Assembly: GCA_963931925.1 (NCBI GenBank)
Contig: OZ007570.1
Location: 56,163,580-56,227,579, forward strand
Reading direction: 5' to 3'
DNA: 64,000 bases
From: Onchidella celtica
Lineage: Eukaryota > Mollusca > Gastropoda > Systellommatophora > Onchidiidae
A model generated the notes under the pieces. It was not told where the DNA came from. It did no database searches and saw only the letters and a list, made by a program, of their open reading frames with translations. Shown piece after piece: positions 36,155 to 44,462 of the stretch (within the stretch, counting starts at the first letter, position 1; the number at the start of each line of letters is the position of its first letter). The position numbers and the translations under genes were made by a program.

Positions 36155-39100
36155 CAAAGGGAAAAAGAGAGATGGGAGAGAGAGAAACACACACGCACGC
36201 GCGCACACAAACACTCACACATACACACACAAAGAGAGAGAGAGAGAGAGCGACAAAGGGGAAAAGAGAGATGGGGGAGAGAGAAACACACACGCACGCG
36301 CGCACACAAACACACACACATACACACACAAAAAGAGAGAGAGAGAGAGAGAGAGAAAGTTCTTGAACGAATATCCACTATGGCTATGCAATCTCCTGAC
36401 AACTTTCGCTCACAGTTCGTTGAGGTCTTTCCGTTTCCGACTCAGCCGTCTTGAGTGGAGGAAGTGGAGGTTCTGTATCCGTTGGTTCTTCATCTTCTTC
36501 TTCCACGATTGACTCCATCCGTCCAGATGACGCAATGGAAAGTTTTTCTTCTAGTTCTGGGCCGTCTGTTTCACCTACTGATGGCAACCAAAAAAAAAAT
36601 GGGCCGGGCATTGTTGTTTTTCTCAACTGTGTAATGTGTTGTGTAGGCCTACAAGACAATTAGAACCATTGTATCAAATATAAAAACCACAGAGGGAAAC
36701 CAGCGAGTATGTATGTATAGAGAGGTTTCACTATTGGTCGATTTGCACTGCGAGACACGGGAGGCGCCGCGAAACCACTGTTAGCATGGAGCGGAAAGTA
36801 GGTCACTGCGGTAAACAGTGTCCGTTTGTGCATTTCCGCGGGATATAAGAGATTACAAACGGCTGTAAATAGTTTCAATCTACCCATAAATATGGACAAA
36901 CCACAGTAAACAGATATGCACACTATCTTTGGTGAAAATGGTCTTTTTCAATTCTTTAATTTCTAGTTTACCGCAGCGACCTAGTTTCGCGATTTGGCGG
37001 AAGTGAGATCTCTCTGTAAATACATAATCTCCGGTGAAACTTAACCACATTCACACAAATATGAAACTGACAACATCGGTATTTAAAGTATAAAAGTCCA
37101 TTACTACCCTCATGCAACTGAAATGGTGGTTTCTAATATTTTGTTATCACCGCACTTTTCCCAAATTTTGGTTTCGCAGAGACCATTCTGATGAACCAAG
37201 TCTTGGTACAAAGGGGGATACAAGTGACCATCACTTTTCATGTCTGTGGAAGTTTTTCTCGTGTGGTTTCCATATACCTTTTTTTCTTTAAAAGTGTGTG
37301 TGGGGGGGGGGGGTCGGGGGGGGGCGGGGTGGCAAGTCATTATGTTTAAGTTACATTTTTTATTATTTCCTTATTTCTAAGTGTTACAGCCAAGTGCCAA
37401 ACTACGAGCAACCAGCAAACCAGTATAAATTTGATTACTTATATGATAGTCATCTTTCCCGACAGTCATAGGGAAGGCTAGTCGTGTACTGCGTGCGTCA
37501 AGTCTGTTTAGAGTCGGCTTTCGACTCAGATTTGAAATTCCTGTGAATCCACCTGCGAGATAGACTCGTGCGCCAGGTCGTGTTTTAACTCCATAATCCA
37601 CGAAAACTGAGGCAAAACTAAACTTGACTCACTGCGCCATGGGCCTGATACTTTGGTCTTTTTTCCTTCAGTATTTTAGACATGTTACAGTAGTGTTTCC
37701 CAACCTTTATTGTGCGCCCTACTTCAATTTTTTTTTTAATGCTCCTTATGGGAGGGGGGGGGGTGCTAGCCTCTCAATAGTCTCATGCCGAAGGTACCGA
37801 GTTCGAAATTCCGGTCTGTGCAGGCGTGTAGGAATTTTGGGATTTTTCTCATATTTTCCTGTCTCTGATCTTATGGTGGGTAGGATCGAGCGTCCAATCT
37901 AGTCTTCTCGGATGAGGACGGAAAAATTCGCAGGGCCCGTGTGCACGTCGCGCACGTTAAAAATACCTTGGCAGTTGGAAATCGAAAAGAGCAGGCCAAA
38001 CAGGCCGCTGCCCGGGCAAAATTCGAAAAAAAACGAATCCCTACCACAACATTTGGAAGGATAGAGGCACACCAACGGACCTCAAAGTGAACATACTTAA
38101 GTGCTTGATCTGGCCAGTCCTACTATATGGTTGTGAAGCCTGGACACTCAAAAAGGCAGACATAACAAGATTGGAGGCAGCTGAAATGTGGCTTTACAGA
38201 AGGCTACTCAGAATAAGTTGGACAGAAAGGAGAACAAATACAAGCATCTTAGAACAGCTTGGCACCACCAGAAGAATAACACCTGAAATAAATAAAAGAA
38301 GACTTGCATACATCGGCCACGCGGCCCGAAACAAAAGCACGGCCCTTATGATATCAATCCTTCAAGGAAAGACAGAAACAAAGAGAAAACAAGGAAGACC
38401 ACCCATTACATATCACGATAACATCAAGAAAGTCAGCCAGCTGGAAATAAGTGAACTAACTAGGAAAGCTAAGGACAGGATTGGGTGGAGGAGATTTTGT
38501 CGTGACATCCACTGTAGCAGCTAACATCGATGACGATGAAGCCGACAGGTGACAGGTGACCACAACAAGAAAGGGTGAGGTGTAAATGCCAGGGCAGCGA
38601 ACCGCCTAAAATAAAGACCTAAACACAACGTGCTCCTTACCGGACAAAGAGTGCATCTATTAAGTTCAATGTTATAATCCGAGCCAAACAAGGAAAGAAC
38701 CAACACGACATAAACAAACAACGGTTTATTTATAGAGTTACGTTAAAATACACAATGATAAGATATCTACGAATAAAATCCCTTCGCACCAATCAGAAGC
38801 CCAAGCCCCACCAAAATGTTGCCACGCCCCAGCGGTATATTGGGCAGGCGGCGTGATTTTTTTTTTCGTACTCACTTTACCAAATTCAGGAGCGGGGCAG
38901 CAACACACCCCCAAACACAGGTCATCGGCTAAGGGATTTCTCGTCCTACCGAACACTGCCATGGGTGCTGCAATCTCTGGACTGTGCATCCTAATCCTAG
39001 CCCTAAAATGACTCTGAATGTCACCAGAAATCCCTGGGGAGAAGGTGGTCTAGAGGCAAGGTGCTCGCCTCTCGTGCCAAGGGTCCCGGGTTCGAAACCC

Positions 39101-42100
39101 GGGCTGTGCAGGCATGTTGGAAATTGGGATTTTTCTCATATTTTCGTGTCCCTGATCCAACTGAGGGGTAGGATCGAGTACCTAGTCTCCTCGGATAAGG
39201 ACGAAAAAATTCGGAGGGCGCCCGTGTGCACGTTGCGCACGTTAAAGATAACTTGGCAGTTGGAAATCGTAAAGAGCAGGCCGAACAGGCCGCTGCCCGG
39301 GCAAAATTAAATTAAAATTCATCCCTCCCAGTCCCTCCCCCTCCCCCCTCATCTCCCCCCCCCCCTCAAAAAAAAAACCGCCGACCGGCGCTGCACTGTG
39401 GCGACGACGTGCCTGCTCCAGTTATAACTGGGCTGCAATGGCACAAAGGCAAATTTCCCAAATGGGATTAAAGAGTTATACAAATACAAATACAAATACA
39501 AATAATATGTTGGAGCTGCTGCTGTCCCGCTCCTGAATTTGGTAAAGTGAGTACGGAAAAAAAAATCACGCGGGCCGGCGCGTGCCCCATCTTGAGAAAT
39601 ATCGAGTTAAAGGAATCCTGATATAGATGACTGAACGCTGTTTGCAGTGTTAAATATCGTCTTTTACCGTCATCTGCATTGTTGGTTGTGGCGTTGTTAC
39701 CCCCGTCAGTGTCAACTGTTGCCCCGGTTTCCACTGGTTTCTTTACTGAACTGGTACCCAAAGTGTTCAAATCCTCATCCGAATTCTGTTTGTTGAGGAA
39801 CATTAATAGTATATTGTGTGCCTACGTATGGAGACATGTGTTATATTTTGCCCTATTGGCTGACTTAACCTTTTCCACCATAGCACATCTACCTACAAGT
39901 TACAATTGGCCATCGTTCAAAATAAAAAACATATGAACTGCAAGCTAGATAGTTAAGCTGGATTTCCATGTGTAAAGACACGGAAACGGCAGCAGACACG
40001 TCAAAAACCATTCAAGCAGTGAAACAGGCCGTTCCCGTACACTTCCGTACACATAGAAACACTCTTACTATTTACTACTTGATGGATTTTTGACGTTTCC
40101 ATTCCGTACACATGGAAACTCAGCCTTATTCTTCAAATCGGAATACTGCTCATGTTGTGCTTGAAAAGGTTAAAATATCCACGATGTTGTTATTTAAGAA
40201 TCTTTCTTTGCCAAATGAATGCTGTCAGTGTTAGGTAGATACAATGGCTTTGAACAATCTATTATGTAAATATTATACATAACGATTGTGATATTTTATA
40301 CAGAAGTCTATTATACTGAGGGCCTCTCACTTGCACCGCTATCTTGAGACAACTTGTTACTACCCCTCTCTTTCATTGAACATTAGATCACAACTTTATA
40401 TTTTCTGTCTAATTTGAATGAAAAGCGATGGCATGCTGTAAGCTGCTGTGGGGTAACAAAAGGGATATGACGAAGGGATCATTAACGACGATGACAGCGA
40501 TTGTGATGATATTAATTAATGTTGATGGAGAAATCTGTTAATGGTAATGAGACTGATGCCTTCTATTTAAAGTAATGTGATGAAGAGGATGCACACAATC
40601 ATTAACGAGAGTGATGATGGCGATGATAATGCGTCTGAGTTTGAGTTTGGAGAAAGCACGTCGACGCATATAGCGATGAAATTGTGCTAGGAAAAAGCAG
40701 GATGATAGAAAGAATGTAACAGTAATACAGTGGTAGATCAGAATGTAATACTAACACAGTGATAGGTCAGAATGTAACAGTAATACAATGATAGGTCAGA
40801 ATGTAACAGTAATACAATGATAGGTCAGAATGTAACAGTAATACAGTGATAGGTCAGAATGTAACAGTAATACAGTGATAGATCAGAATGTAACACTAAC
40901 ACAGTGATAGGTCAGAATGTGACAGTAATACAGTGATAGGTCAGAATGTAACAGTAATACAGTGATAGGTCAGAATGTAACAGTAATACAGTGATAGGTC
41001 AGGGGGAGACCCTACCAGAAGGTAATGCTAAATTAGCGTAATGATAAAATCAGCCATCGGTGATACGGCCCCCCCCCGCCCCCCATACACACACAAATTA
41101 ACAAATTAACTCTTTGTGTGCCAATAGCCGATGAATCGGTTCTCCCGATGGTCACGTTTGTGCCAATCACCAATGCAACGGTGCACAAGAATGCCAGGCT
41201 AATTTTGTTTCAGGAAGAAAGAAAGTTGCCTTTCTATTCATAAATGTTGCTGTAGTTGGTCTTCATTCATCTCCCTCACGATTTTTCATCCTATGTTGGT
41301 GAAAGTAGAAACATTCATGGCACACAAAGAGTTTGAAAAAAGAAAAACATGAAAAAATAAACTGAAGAACTTTTAATCTTTGACATGACTGCGAGTCAAG
41401 CAACATCCAGTTTCATCAGATTACCGTGTCAGCATCCTCAAAACCGCCATCACTGTACGAATCGTTATCATCCTCGCTGTCTCTATCTCCTTCCTCCTCC
41501 TCCTCCTCCTCATCATCATCAAAGTCATCCTCGTACACCTCATCGACGCTTAGGCTTTTGTCACCCTCGTTGCCCTTATCTTTGGTGTCGTAATTCTCGC
41601 CTTTGTCGATGTTGTCGTCGTCGCTGAGAAACCAGTCCTCCGTGTCGATGTCGGTACTCTGTTCCCCCAACATCTTTCCGCAGTCCTCCGAGTCGTCCGA
41701 CACTGTAGAGATGCTGGCAGATCCTTGGGTGAGAATTTTTACAGATGTCATTGTGTTAGTGACAGTCGAGGGCGATGTTTTCATGCAAACCATCAGGCGA
41801 CACCCCCCTCAAATTGCTATTACCAGTACTATTACATTTATTATCATCATCATTATTATCATGATCATCATCATCATCGTCGTTGTCGTCGTCATCATCA
41901 TACTCGTTATCATCAACATCATCATCGTTCCCTTATTGTTCCCATTGGGTTAATCATAGCAAGTGAAATGGATTTTAGTTTTATTTCATTGTTTCGCTAG
42001 ACTGAATTCTAATGTCCCGAGACTACGCCCAAATTTGTACTATCTGCAGCAGCCACTGAACCTTGATTTGACAGGTGTCTGAAAATATCTTTCGCATTTC

Positions 42101-42424
42101 TCACTCGCCCTAAAATGCATTGGGCACCTCCTCACTCTCAGTCAGTGGAAAGGATACATTGTCGTAATCTCGTTTTAAACAGACAAATAGACATTGTGTC
42201 ATCGGCGAAGCCACCATTGTGACCATCACTGCTGACACAGTATCAACCAAGATTTAGATTCAGAACCCACCTTTCTGCATCCACTCTTCCTCGCCACTTT
42301 GCCCAGAAAGTGTGCTGTTGTTGAAGTGGACATGAGCGGACCGGTGACTGTCCTCTTTCTTGTGAGAGTCCTCTTTTTCTTGCGGCACCGATGAAAGGTG
42401 CCCGCCGAGTGTGTTGTCTTCCAT
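25430..42424 (-). CDS. PGK: Tandem (two-module) phosphoglycerate kinase with acidic N-terminal extension; 16 exons, 3' end open
   Basis: PGK transfers phosphate between 1,3-bisphosphoglycerate and ADP in glycolysis. I joined 16 minus-strand exons, each bounded by AG and GT, with reading phase agreeing at every junction. They give about 245 residues of acidic leader, 421 of module 1 and 419 of module 2, in one frame (about 1,085). Human PGK1 is 417. Module 1 has no Met at its start and its last codon is followed by a splice donor, not a stop. Module 2's first exon starts in matching phase 0 and also lacks a start ATG. Module 1 keeps [37 protein letters not shown] and GGGDTAT. Module 2 has [23 protein letters not shown] and AGGDTAT, so it is probably weak or inactive. 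Alternative: two adjacent genes with missing ends. RNA reads across 31-30 kb would decide. Confidence 0.85.
26536..26690 (-). CDS. PGK: Tandem PGK gene, exon 15
   Basis: [20 protein letters not shown] and [24 protein letters not shown] replaces WNGP (human N336) and VFEM replaces VFEW. 155 nt, as in module 1. Donor GTTTGT, phase 0. Confidence 0.95.
26691..27436. other. PGK intron 14; no other gene
   Basis: Holds words shared in inverted order with 20383-20475 ('cagtaggattaccgta', 'cctacatcaaac', 'gattgacgtaaggttgctggct'), so a dispersed repeat is present. Confidence 0.5.
27437..27548 (+). mobile_element. SINE 3'-domain fragment in PGK intron 14
   Basis: 'cactgcactgtggcgacgaca', 'cagctccagttgtaactgggc' and 'gcaaatttcccaaatg' match the 3' domain of SINE copies B and D. 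The tRNA-like head is absent. It lies 22 bp from the donor of exon 14. Confidence 0.8.
27571..27783 (-). CDS. PGK: Tandem PGK gene, exon 14
   Basis: [31 protein letters not shown] and SSGIPEG. Ends at donor GTAAAT, only about 22 bp from the 3' tail of a SINE fragment (27437-27548). The EG|G intron position matches module 1. Confidence 0.95.
27784..28723. other. PGK intron 13
   Basis: Contains C14 at about 27847-27860 and a hAT-like terminal word 'cagtggttcttaacctttg' at 28157 followed by 'caccccttacgaggcaattctag', probably a degenerate hAT MITE. Confidence 0.45.
28724..28986 (-). CDS. PGK: Tandem PGK gene, exon 13
   Basis: [20 protein letters not shown], then DHSSMVG, and [17 protein letters not shown]. 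The Lys at the human K215 position is Asn; the next Lys (K219) stays. TAHRDHSS has Asp where Ala is usual. Donor GTATGT. Confidence 0.95.
28987..29744. other. PGK intron 12
   Basis: AT-rich, with short spurious ORFs on both strands. No RNA or protein gene recognised. Confidence 0.55.
29745..30190 (-). CDS. PGK: Tandem PGK gene, exon 12 (module 2 start)
   Basis: Begins [18 protein letters not shown], in phase with exon 11, with no Met before DFNVP. It covers in one exon what module 1 splits over three. Keeps SHLGRPGG and [18 protein letters not shown] replaces NNQRI, putting Lys at the human R38 position. Donor GTAGAC, phase 2. Confidence 0.95.
30875..31054 (-). CDS. PGK: Tandem PGK gene, exon 11 (module 1 end, no stop)
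   Basis: [30 protein letters not shown] and [14 protein letters not shown]. Where single PGKs stop soon after the LPG.D.L motif, this exon runs into a GTAGGT donor in phase 0. The KGPRKK end may be the start of a basic linker. Confidence 0.93.
31445..31599 (-). CDS. PGK: Tandem PGK gene, exon 10
   Basis: [20 protein letters not shown] and [20 protein letters not shown]; the WNGP Asn (human N336) and the Glu of VFE are present. The phase 0 exit matches the homologous intron of module 2; both exons are 155 nt. Confidence 0.95.
31600..32847. other. PGK intron 9
   Basis: Contains (CA)n at 32108-32141, further CA-rich sequence at 32300-32352, C14 near 32520-32533, a hAT-like terminus (inverse of 'gagcagtggttctcggagctcc') at about 32609-32634, and a C-rich tract at 32727-32763. 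Confidence 0.6.
32848..33037 (-). CDS. PGK: Tandem PGK gene, exon 9
   Basis: [31 protein letters not shown] and DDGIPEG; the C-domain segment of PGK. Donor GTTGGT. Confidence 0.93.
33550..33728 (-). CDS. PGK: Tandem PGK gene, exon 8
   Basis: [15 protein letters not shown] keeps both nucleotide-side lysines (human K215 and K219). [15 protein letters not shown] ends the exon in phase 0 before donor GTAAAC. Confidence 0.95.
34123..34313 (-). CDS. PGK: Tandem PGK gene, exon 7
   Basis: [29 protein letters not shown] and [12 protein letters not shown] of FRASL and HR of TAHRAHSS are the conserved basic-patch residues. Donor GTGAGT. Confidence 0.95.
34848..35055 (-). CDS. PGK: Tandem PGK gene, exon 6
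   Basis: [12 protein letters not shown] (phosphoglycerate-binding SHLGRP), [13 protein letters not shown] and SVILLENLR. The acceptor's pyrimidine tract is a pure C15 run on the coding strand (G15 at 35058-35072 on +). Donor GTACTT is weak. Confidence 0.95.
35438..35597 (-). CDS. PGK: Tandem PGK gene, exon 5 (module 1 start)
   Basis: [14 protein letters not shown], then [14 protein letters not shown] and [17 protein letters not shown]. Contains the substrate-side DFNVP and the conserved Arg of TQRI (human R38 position). Donor GTGAGT. Confidence 0.95.
35598..36413. repeat. PGK intron 4 with GA/CA-rich tandem array
   Basis: About 35895-36358 is GA-rich and contains three 99-113 bp units ('gcgacaaaggg-aaaagagag', 'gagagaaacacacacgcac', 'acacatacacacacaaa') starting near 36038, 36151 and 36250. 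The long ORFs on both strands come from the simple sequence. Confidence 0.9.
36414..36577 (-). CDS. PGK: Tandem PGK gene, exon 4
   Basis: [18 protein letters not shown], then [20 protein letters not shown], then [10 protein letters not shown]. Acidic with a short proline-rich stretch. Donor GTGAGC leaves phase 0, exactly what module 1 needs. The acceptor is a tandem CAGTAG (NAGNAG), so 36577 or 36574; both keep the frame and differ by one residue. Confidence 0.78.
36711..37023. mobile_element. MITE-like TIR element in PGK intron 3
   Basis: The left end 'gtatgtatagagaggtttcac' is the imperfect inverse of the right end 'gtgagatctctctgtaaatac'. Internal words 'aggtcactgcggtaaac' and 'gtttaccgcagcgacct' are also inverse. 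About 313 bp, no ORF; possibly Tc1/mariner-related, but the target duplication is not clear. Confidence 0.55.
37487..37640. repeat. 'gcgtcaagtctg' TIR-element family, copy 3
   Basis: Starts 'actgcgtgcgtcaagtctgttt' and ends 'aaactaaacttgactcactgcg', a clear inverted pair. The interior has 'ttttaactccataatccac'. About 154 bp; the best preserved copy in the window. Confidence 0.65.
37760..38026 (+). mobile_element. tRNA-derived SINE, copy C (3' domain absent)
   Basis: Degenerate head with B box 'gagttcgaaattcc', then the usual body to 'ctgcccgggcaaaattcg'. The 3' domain is missing, and LINE ORF2 sequence follows directly. Confidence 0.8.
38027..38524 (+). mobile_element. 5'-truncated LINE ORF2 fragment (thumb/C-terminus)
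   Basis: An intact frame of about 160 residues: [17 protein letters not shown] (typical end of a LINE RT), [61 protein letters not shown], stop at 38522. Same broad class as the tail at 50520-50880, but a different family. Catalytic RT motifs are absent. Confidence 0.88.
38851..39571. mobile_element. Element with ~55-bp TIRs, interrupted by SINE copy D
   Basis: Left arm 38851-38915 ('gcgtgattttt...cgtactcactttaccaaattcaggagc') pairs with right arm about 39515-39571. The interior, 38935-39035, matches in reverse a copy at 44339-44462. In that copy 'acatattacagggattt' is contiguous, whereas here SINE D sits between those halves. Confidence 0.75.
39036..39504 (+). mobile_element. tRNA-derived SINE, copy D (full length)
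   Basis: Best head in the window: 'ggtggtctagaggcaagg' (A region) and 'gggttcgaaaccc' (B box), then body, C-rich segment, 3' domain 'cgctgcactgtggcgacgacgtgc' and an (ACAAAT)n tail. Nested in the 38851-39571 element. Confidence 0.9.
39668..39785 (-). CDS. PGK: Tandem PGK gene, exon 3
   Basis: [25 protein letters not shown] and NNADDG; acidic and polar, no domain. Acceptor AACAG, donor GTAAAA, 118 nt, entering in phase 0 and leaving in phase 1. Confidence 0.7.
39786..41424. repeat. PGK intron 2; 29-bp minisatellite at 40712-41001
   Basis: About ten copies of a 29-bp unit ('gaatgtaacagtaatacagt' core) sit inside a copy of the dispersed 'gagtttgagtttgg...gagaccctaccagaag' repeat, splitting its ends (40640-40711 and 41002-41030). 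No gene in the rest of the intron. Confidence 0.85.
41425..41723 (-). CDS. PGK: Tandem PGK gene, exon 2 (acidic)
   Basis: Asp/Glu-dominated: [13 protein letters not shown], a run of [12 protein letters not shown], and [10 protein letters not shown]. No fold expected, so likely disordered. Donor GTAATC at the left end, phase 0. The acceptor is either CCCAAG (used here) or CTACAG giving 41702; both keep the frame. Confidence 0.72.
42271..42424 (-). CDS. PGK: Tandem PGK gene, exon 1 (start)
   Basis: Starts at the ATG whose first base is 42424 (context gaaATGG), the first Met after an in-frame stop at 42479-42481. Encodes 51 residues ([12 protein letters not shown]..., Glu/Lys/His/Ser-rich) plus one base, ending at a strong GTGGGT donor. 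An out-of-frame ATG with good context (gccATGG) lies 11 bases upstream and opens an overlapping frame. The promoter was not identified. Confidence 0.7.
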
Positions 42425-43934
42425 TTCGTTACCATGGCAACAGAGCGTGTGGTGTTTTCTAGAAATTGGTATGTAAAACTATAATTGATGAATGCCAATT
42501 CCTGAGCCTTAAGCACTACTGCAAATCGATGTTTTTTTTGTGTTTTTTTTCACATAGGTCACATTGATAAATAGAAAGTCCCCTCCAACAGCAAACAGAG
42601 AAAAGTCAAATGAACTTCGAACTTTGCCTTTTTGTCTTAACAAAGATAAGTGATCTTCCACAGTTCTGAGATTTTTTGGTCCATCGTTGAATGCTGAAAA
42701 CCTGGTCAAGAAAATAGCTGCAGACAGAAATTTACTTGTCTTCTGGAATGAATCAAAGCCTTTAAAAAAACAAAACAAAATTATCCTCAGCTTTGCAGTG
42801 ACACTTCTCTTGAATACCCCCCATCCCCTTCCCAGCCCCCTCTCCCCAAAAGTAAAGAAAATTCAGACTCCGAGTTTGTCACATAAGATCTGGCTTCCTA
42901 ATGCGCCCAATACAAAAGTGCAATATTAGCGTGATATCTGAAACTAAAAGTGGCAATGCAATTGTCTGTGATAAGAAATCTGTTCATTGCGTTATTGTTG
43001 TTGTTGTTGTTATTGTTGTTTAGTCTTCTGTTTTTTTTTTCAGTTTCAGCTTTGTGTGTGTGTGGGGGTGGGGGGGGGGGGCTCAGACTGATATGCGATT
43101 TGGAATGTTTTCATTCTGTGCATGACTCAGTGATTACAGCTAGCTGAATAGCTGTTTAAGTAATTATTCAAAGAACAGAATAAAAAGTAACAGATGGATG
43201 TTTATTCTTAGATAAGTAAAGGGATTTAAAGTGAATAAATAGAAAGACGAAAAAAAGAAAAAATGGAAACGTAAAATTTAGTCGTATGAACGTACGTACA
43301 TAACCAAGTAAATAAATACACAGCTGTCTTTAAGGACTATCCAGCGGATCGGACGCAGCTGAAGTCTTTTATATCCTAGAACTGTTCACAGCTGAATTCT
43401 GTGTTGTCGGCTGCGCGTGAACCCTTTTGGTTTTTTCATTACGATTCAGCTGTGAATCTGTTTAGATTTAAATCTATTCTCTATTCAATCCTTAAATCTT
43501 ACGTTAAACTGACGGTTGCACCCGGATCTCATTCCTCGCCAGCGTTTACCCCTAGACGCCTGGGAAAGTCCAGCAAGCCCGCAAGGTGACTGAATGAGAC
43601 GCGAATGTGGAAACCAGCCCTGATTTCACCTAAACAAATCAGGTAGTCTCGTAGATGCAACCTTATCCCTCCTCCATTTTGGTAGCGCTATTTCAAGTCA
43701 GCTTCCGCATGGCGTCATTTCCGGAATAGGGCAACGTCACGCTCAACCTATATGACGCATAATTAAAACATGAACGCTTTTGTTTTCATTGCAATTTCCA
43801 TACTGATTTCAGAAATAAACGTTACAAATAAAACAGAAGAATAGAATGCCTTGCCGCAAGCCGGTCTCAAAAGCTCCGGCGCTCAATCATTATAATCTTT
43901 GCTAAAATAATATTTTTTAAAAAACACATACAAT
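42425..43934. other. Upstream of the PGK start; no gene recognised
   Basis: Expected promoter/5' UTR side of the PGK gene. No TATA box or CpG-rich block is evident. A (TTG)n tract lies at about 42990-43020 and G-runs near 43060-43081. Confidence 0.45.
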
Positions 43935-44140
43935 CTGTGGGATCCCAGAAGGCTTGAAGTCCAAATAAGGCAAAACGAAAAGATTGAATGTAGCAAAGCC
44001 ATAGAGATACTATAATAATATCTCTATGAGCAAAGCCTCGTGTATTATAATACAGAAACGATGCAATAAAACGCGAAGGAAAAGAAAAGACAACTTCCCC
44101 TTTTCCTTTGCGCTTGATTGTATCGTTTCTGTATTAGTTC
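43935..44140. repeat. 'gcaaagcctcg' repeat copy with long hairpin
   Basis: Reverse copy of the 105-200 family, broken by a palindrome 'catagagata...tatctctatg' (44001-44029). It is followed by a hairpin whose arms are about 44053-44090 ('acagaaacgatgcaataaaa') and 44098-44137 (its imperfect inverse). Confidence 0.7.
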
Positions 44141-44179
44141 TTTCCCAAATCCCTAAAGGTACACCGGCTAACTTGAGTC

Positions 44180-44462
44180 TGAGGTTGAGGTTGACTTTGG
44201 AGCAAGCAGATCGATCAGATGATGGTCACATTTAGGAAAAAGCCAGACGATAGACGAAATAGAACAGAACGATAGGACAGAAGGAGACCCTACCAAAAGC
44301 GTCCACCAACCATATGCACTCCTGTTAACATTCCGCCCGCGTGATTTTTGTTTTCGTACTCACTTTACCAAATTCAGGAGCGTGGCAGCAACGGCTCCAA
44401 CATATTACAGGGATTTTCGGTGACATTCAGAGTCATTTTAGGGTTAGGGTGCACAGTCCATG
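44180..44462. repeat. Two dispersed repeats in succession
   Basis: 44180-44310 is a copy of the 'gaggttgactttgg...aggagaccctaccaaaagcg' family. 44339-44462 is the single-armed copy of the 38851-39571 element. Confidence 0.65.

Noticed and set aside
35827..36454. Long ORFs of 110-191 codons on both strands
   Set aside because: They arise from GA/CA simple sequence; the only supported coding part is PGK exon 4 from 36414.
39036..39110. Possible true tRNA gene
   Set aside because: A and B boxes are present, but there is no cloverleaf with a normal anticodon arm, and the sequence continues as a SINE body found in several copies.
42226..42516. Alternative frame of PGK exon 1 starting at the upstream ATG (basic, Lys/Arg/Thr-rich)
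   Set aside because: Joined to exon 2 it runs into stops, whereas the MEDNT frame matches the phase of all later exons.
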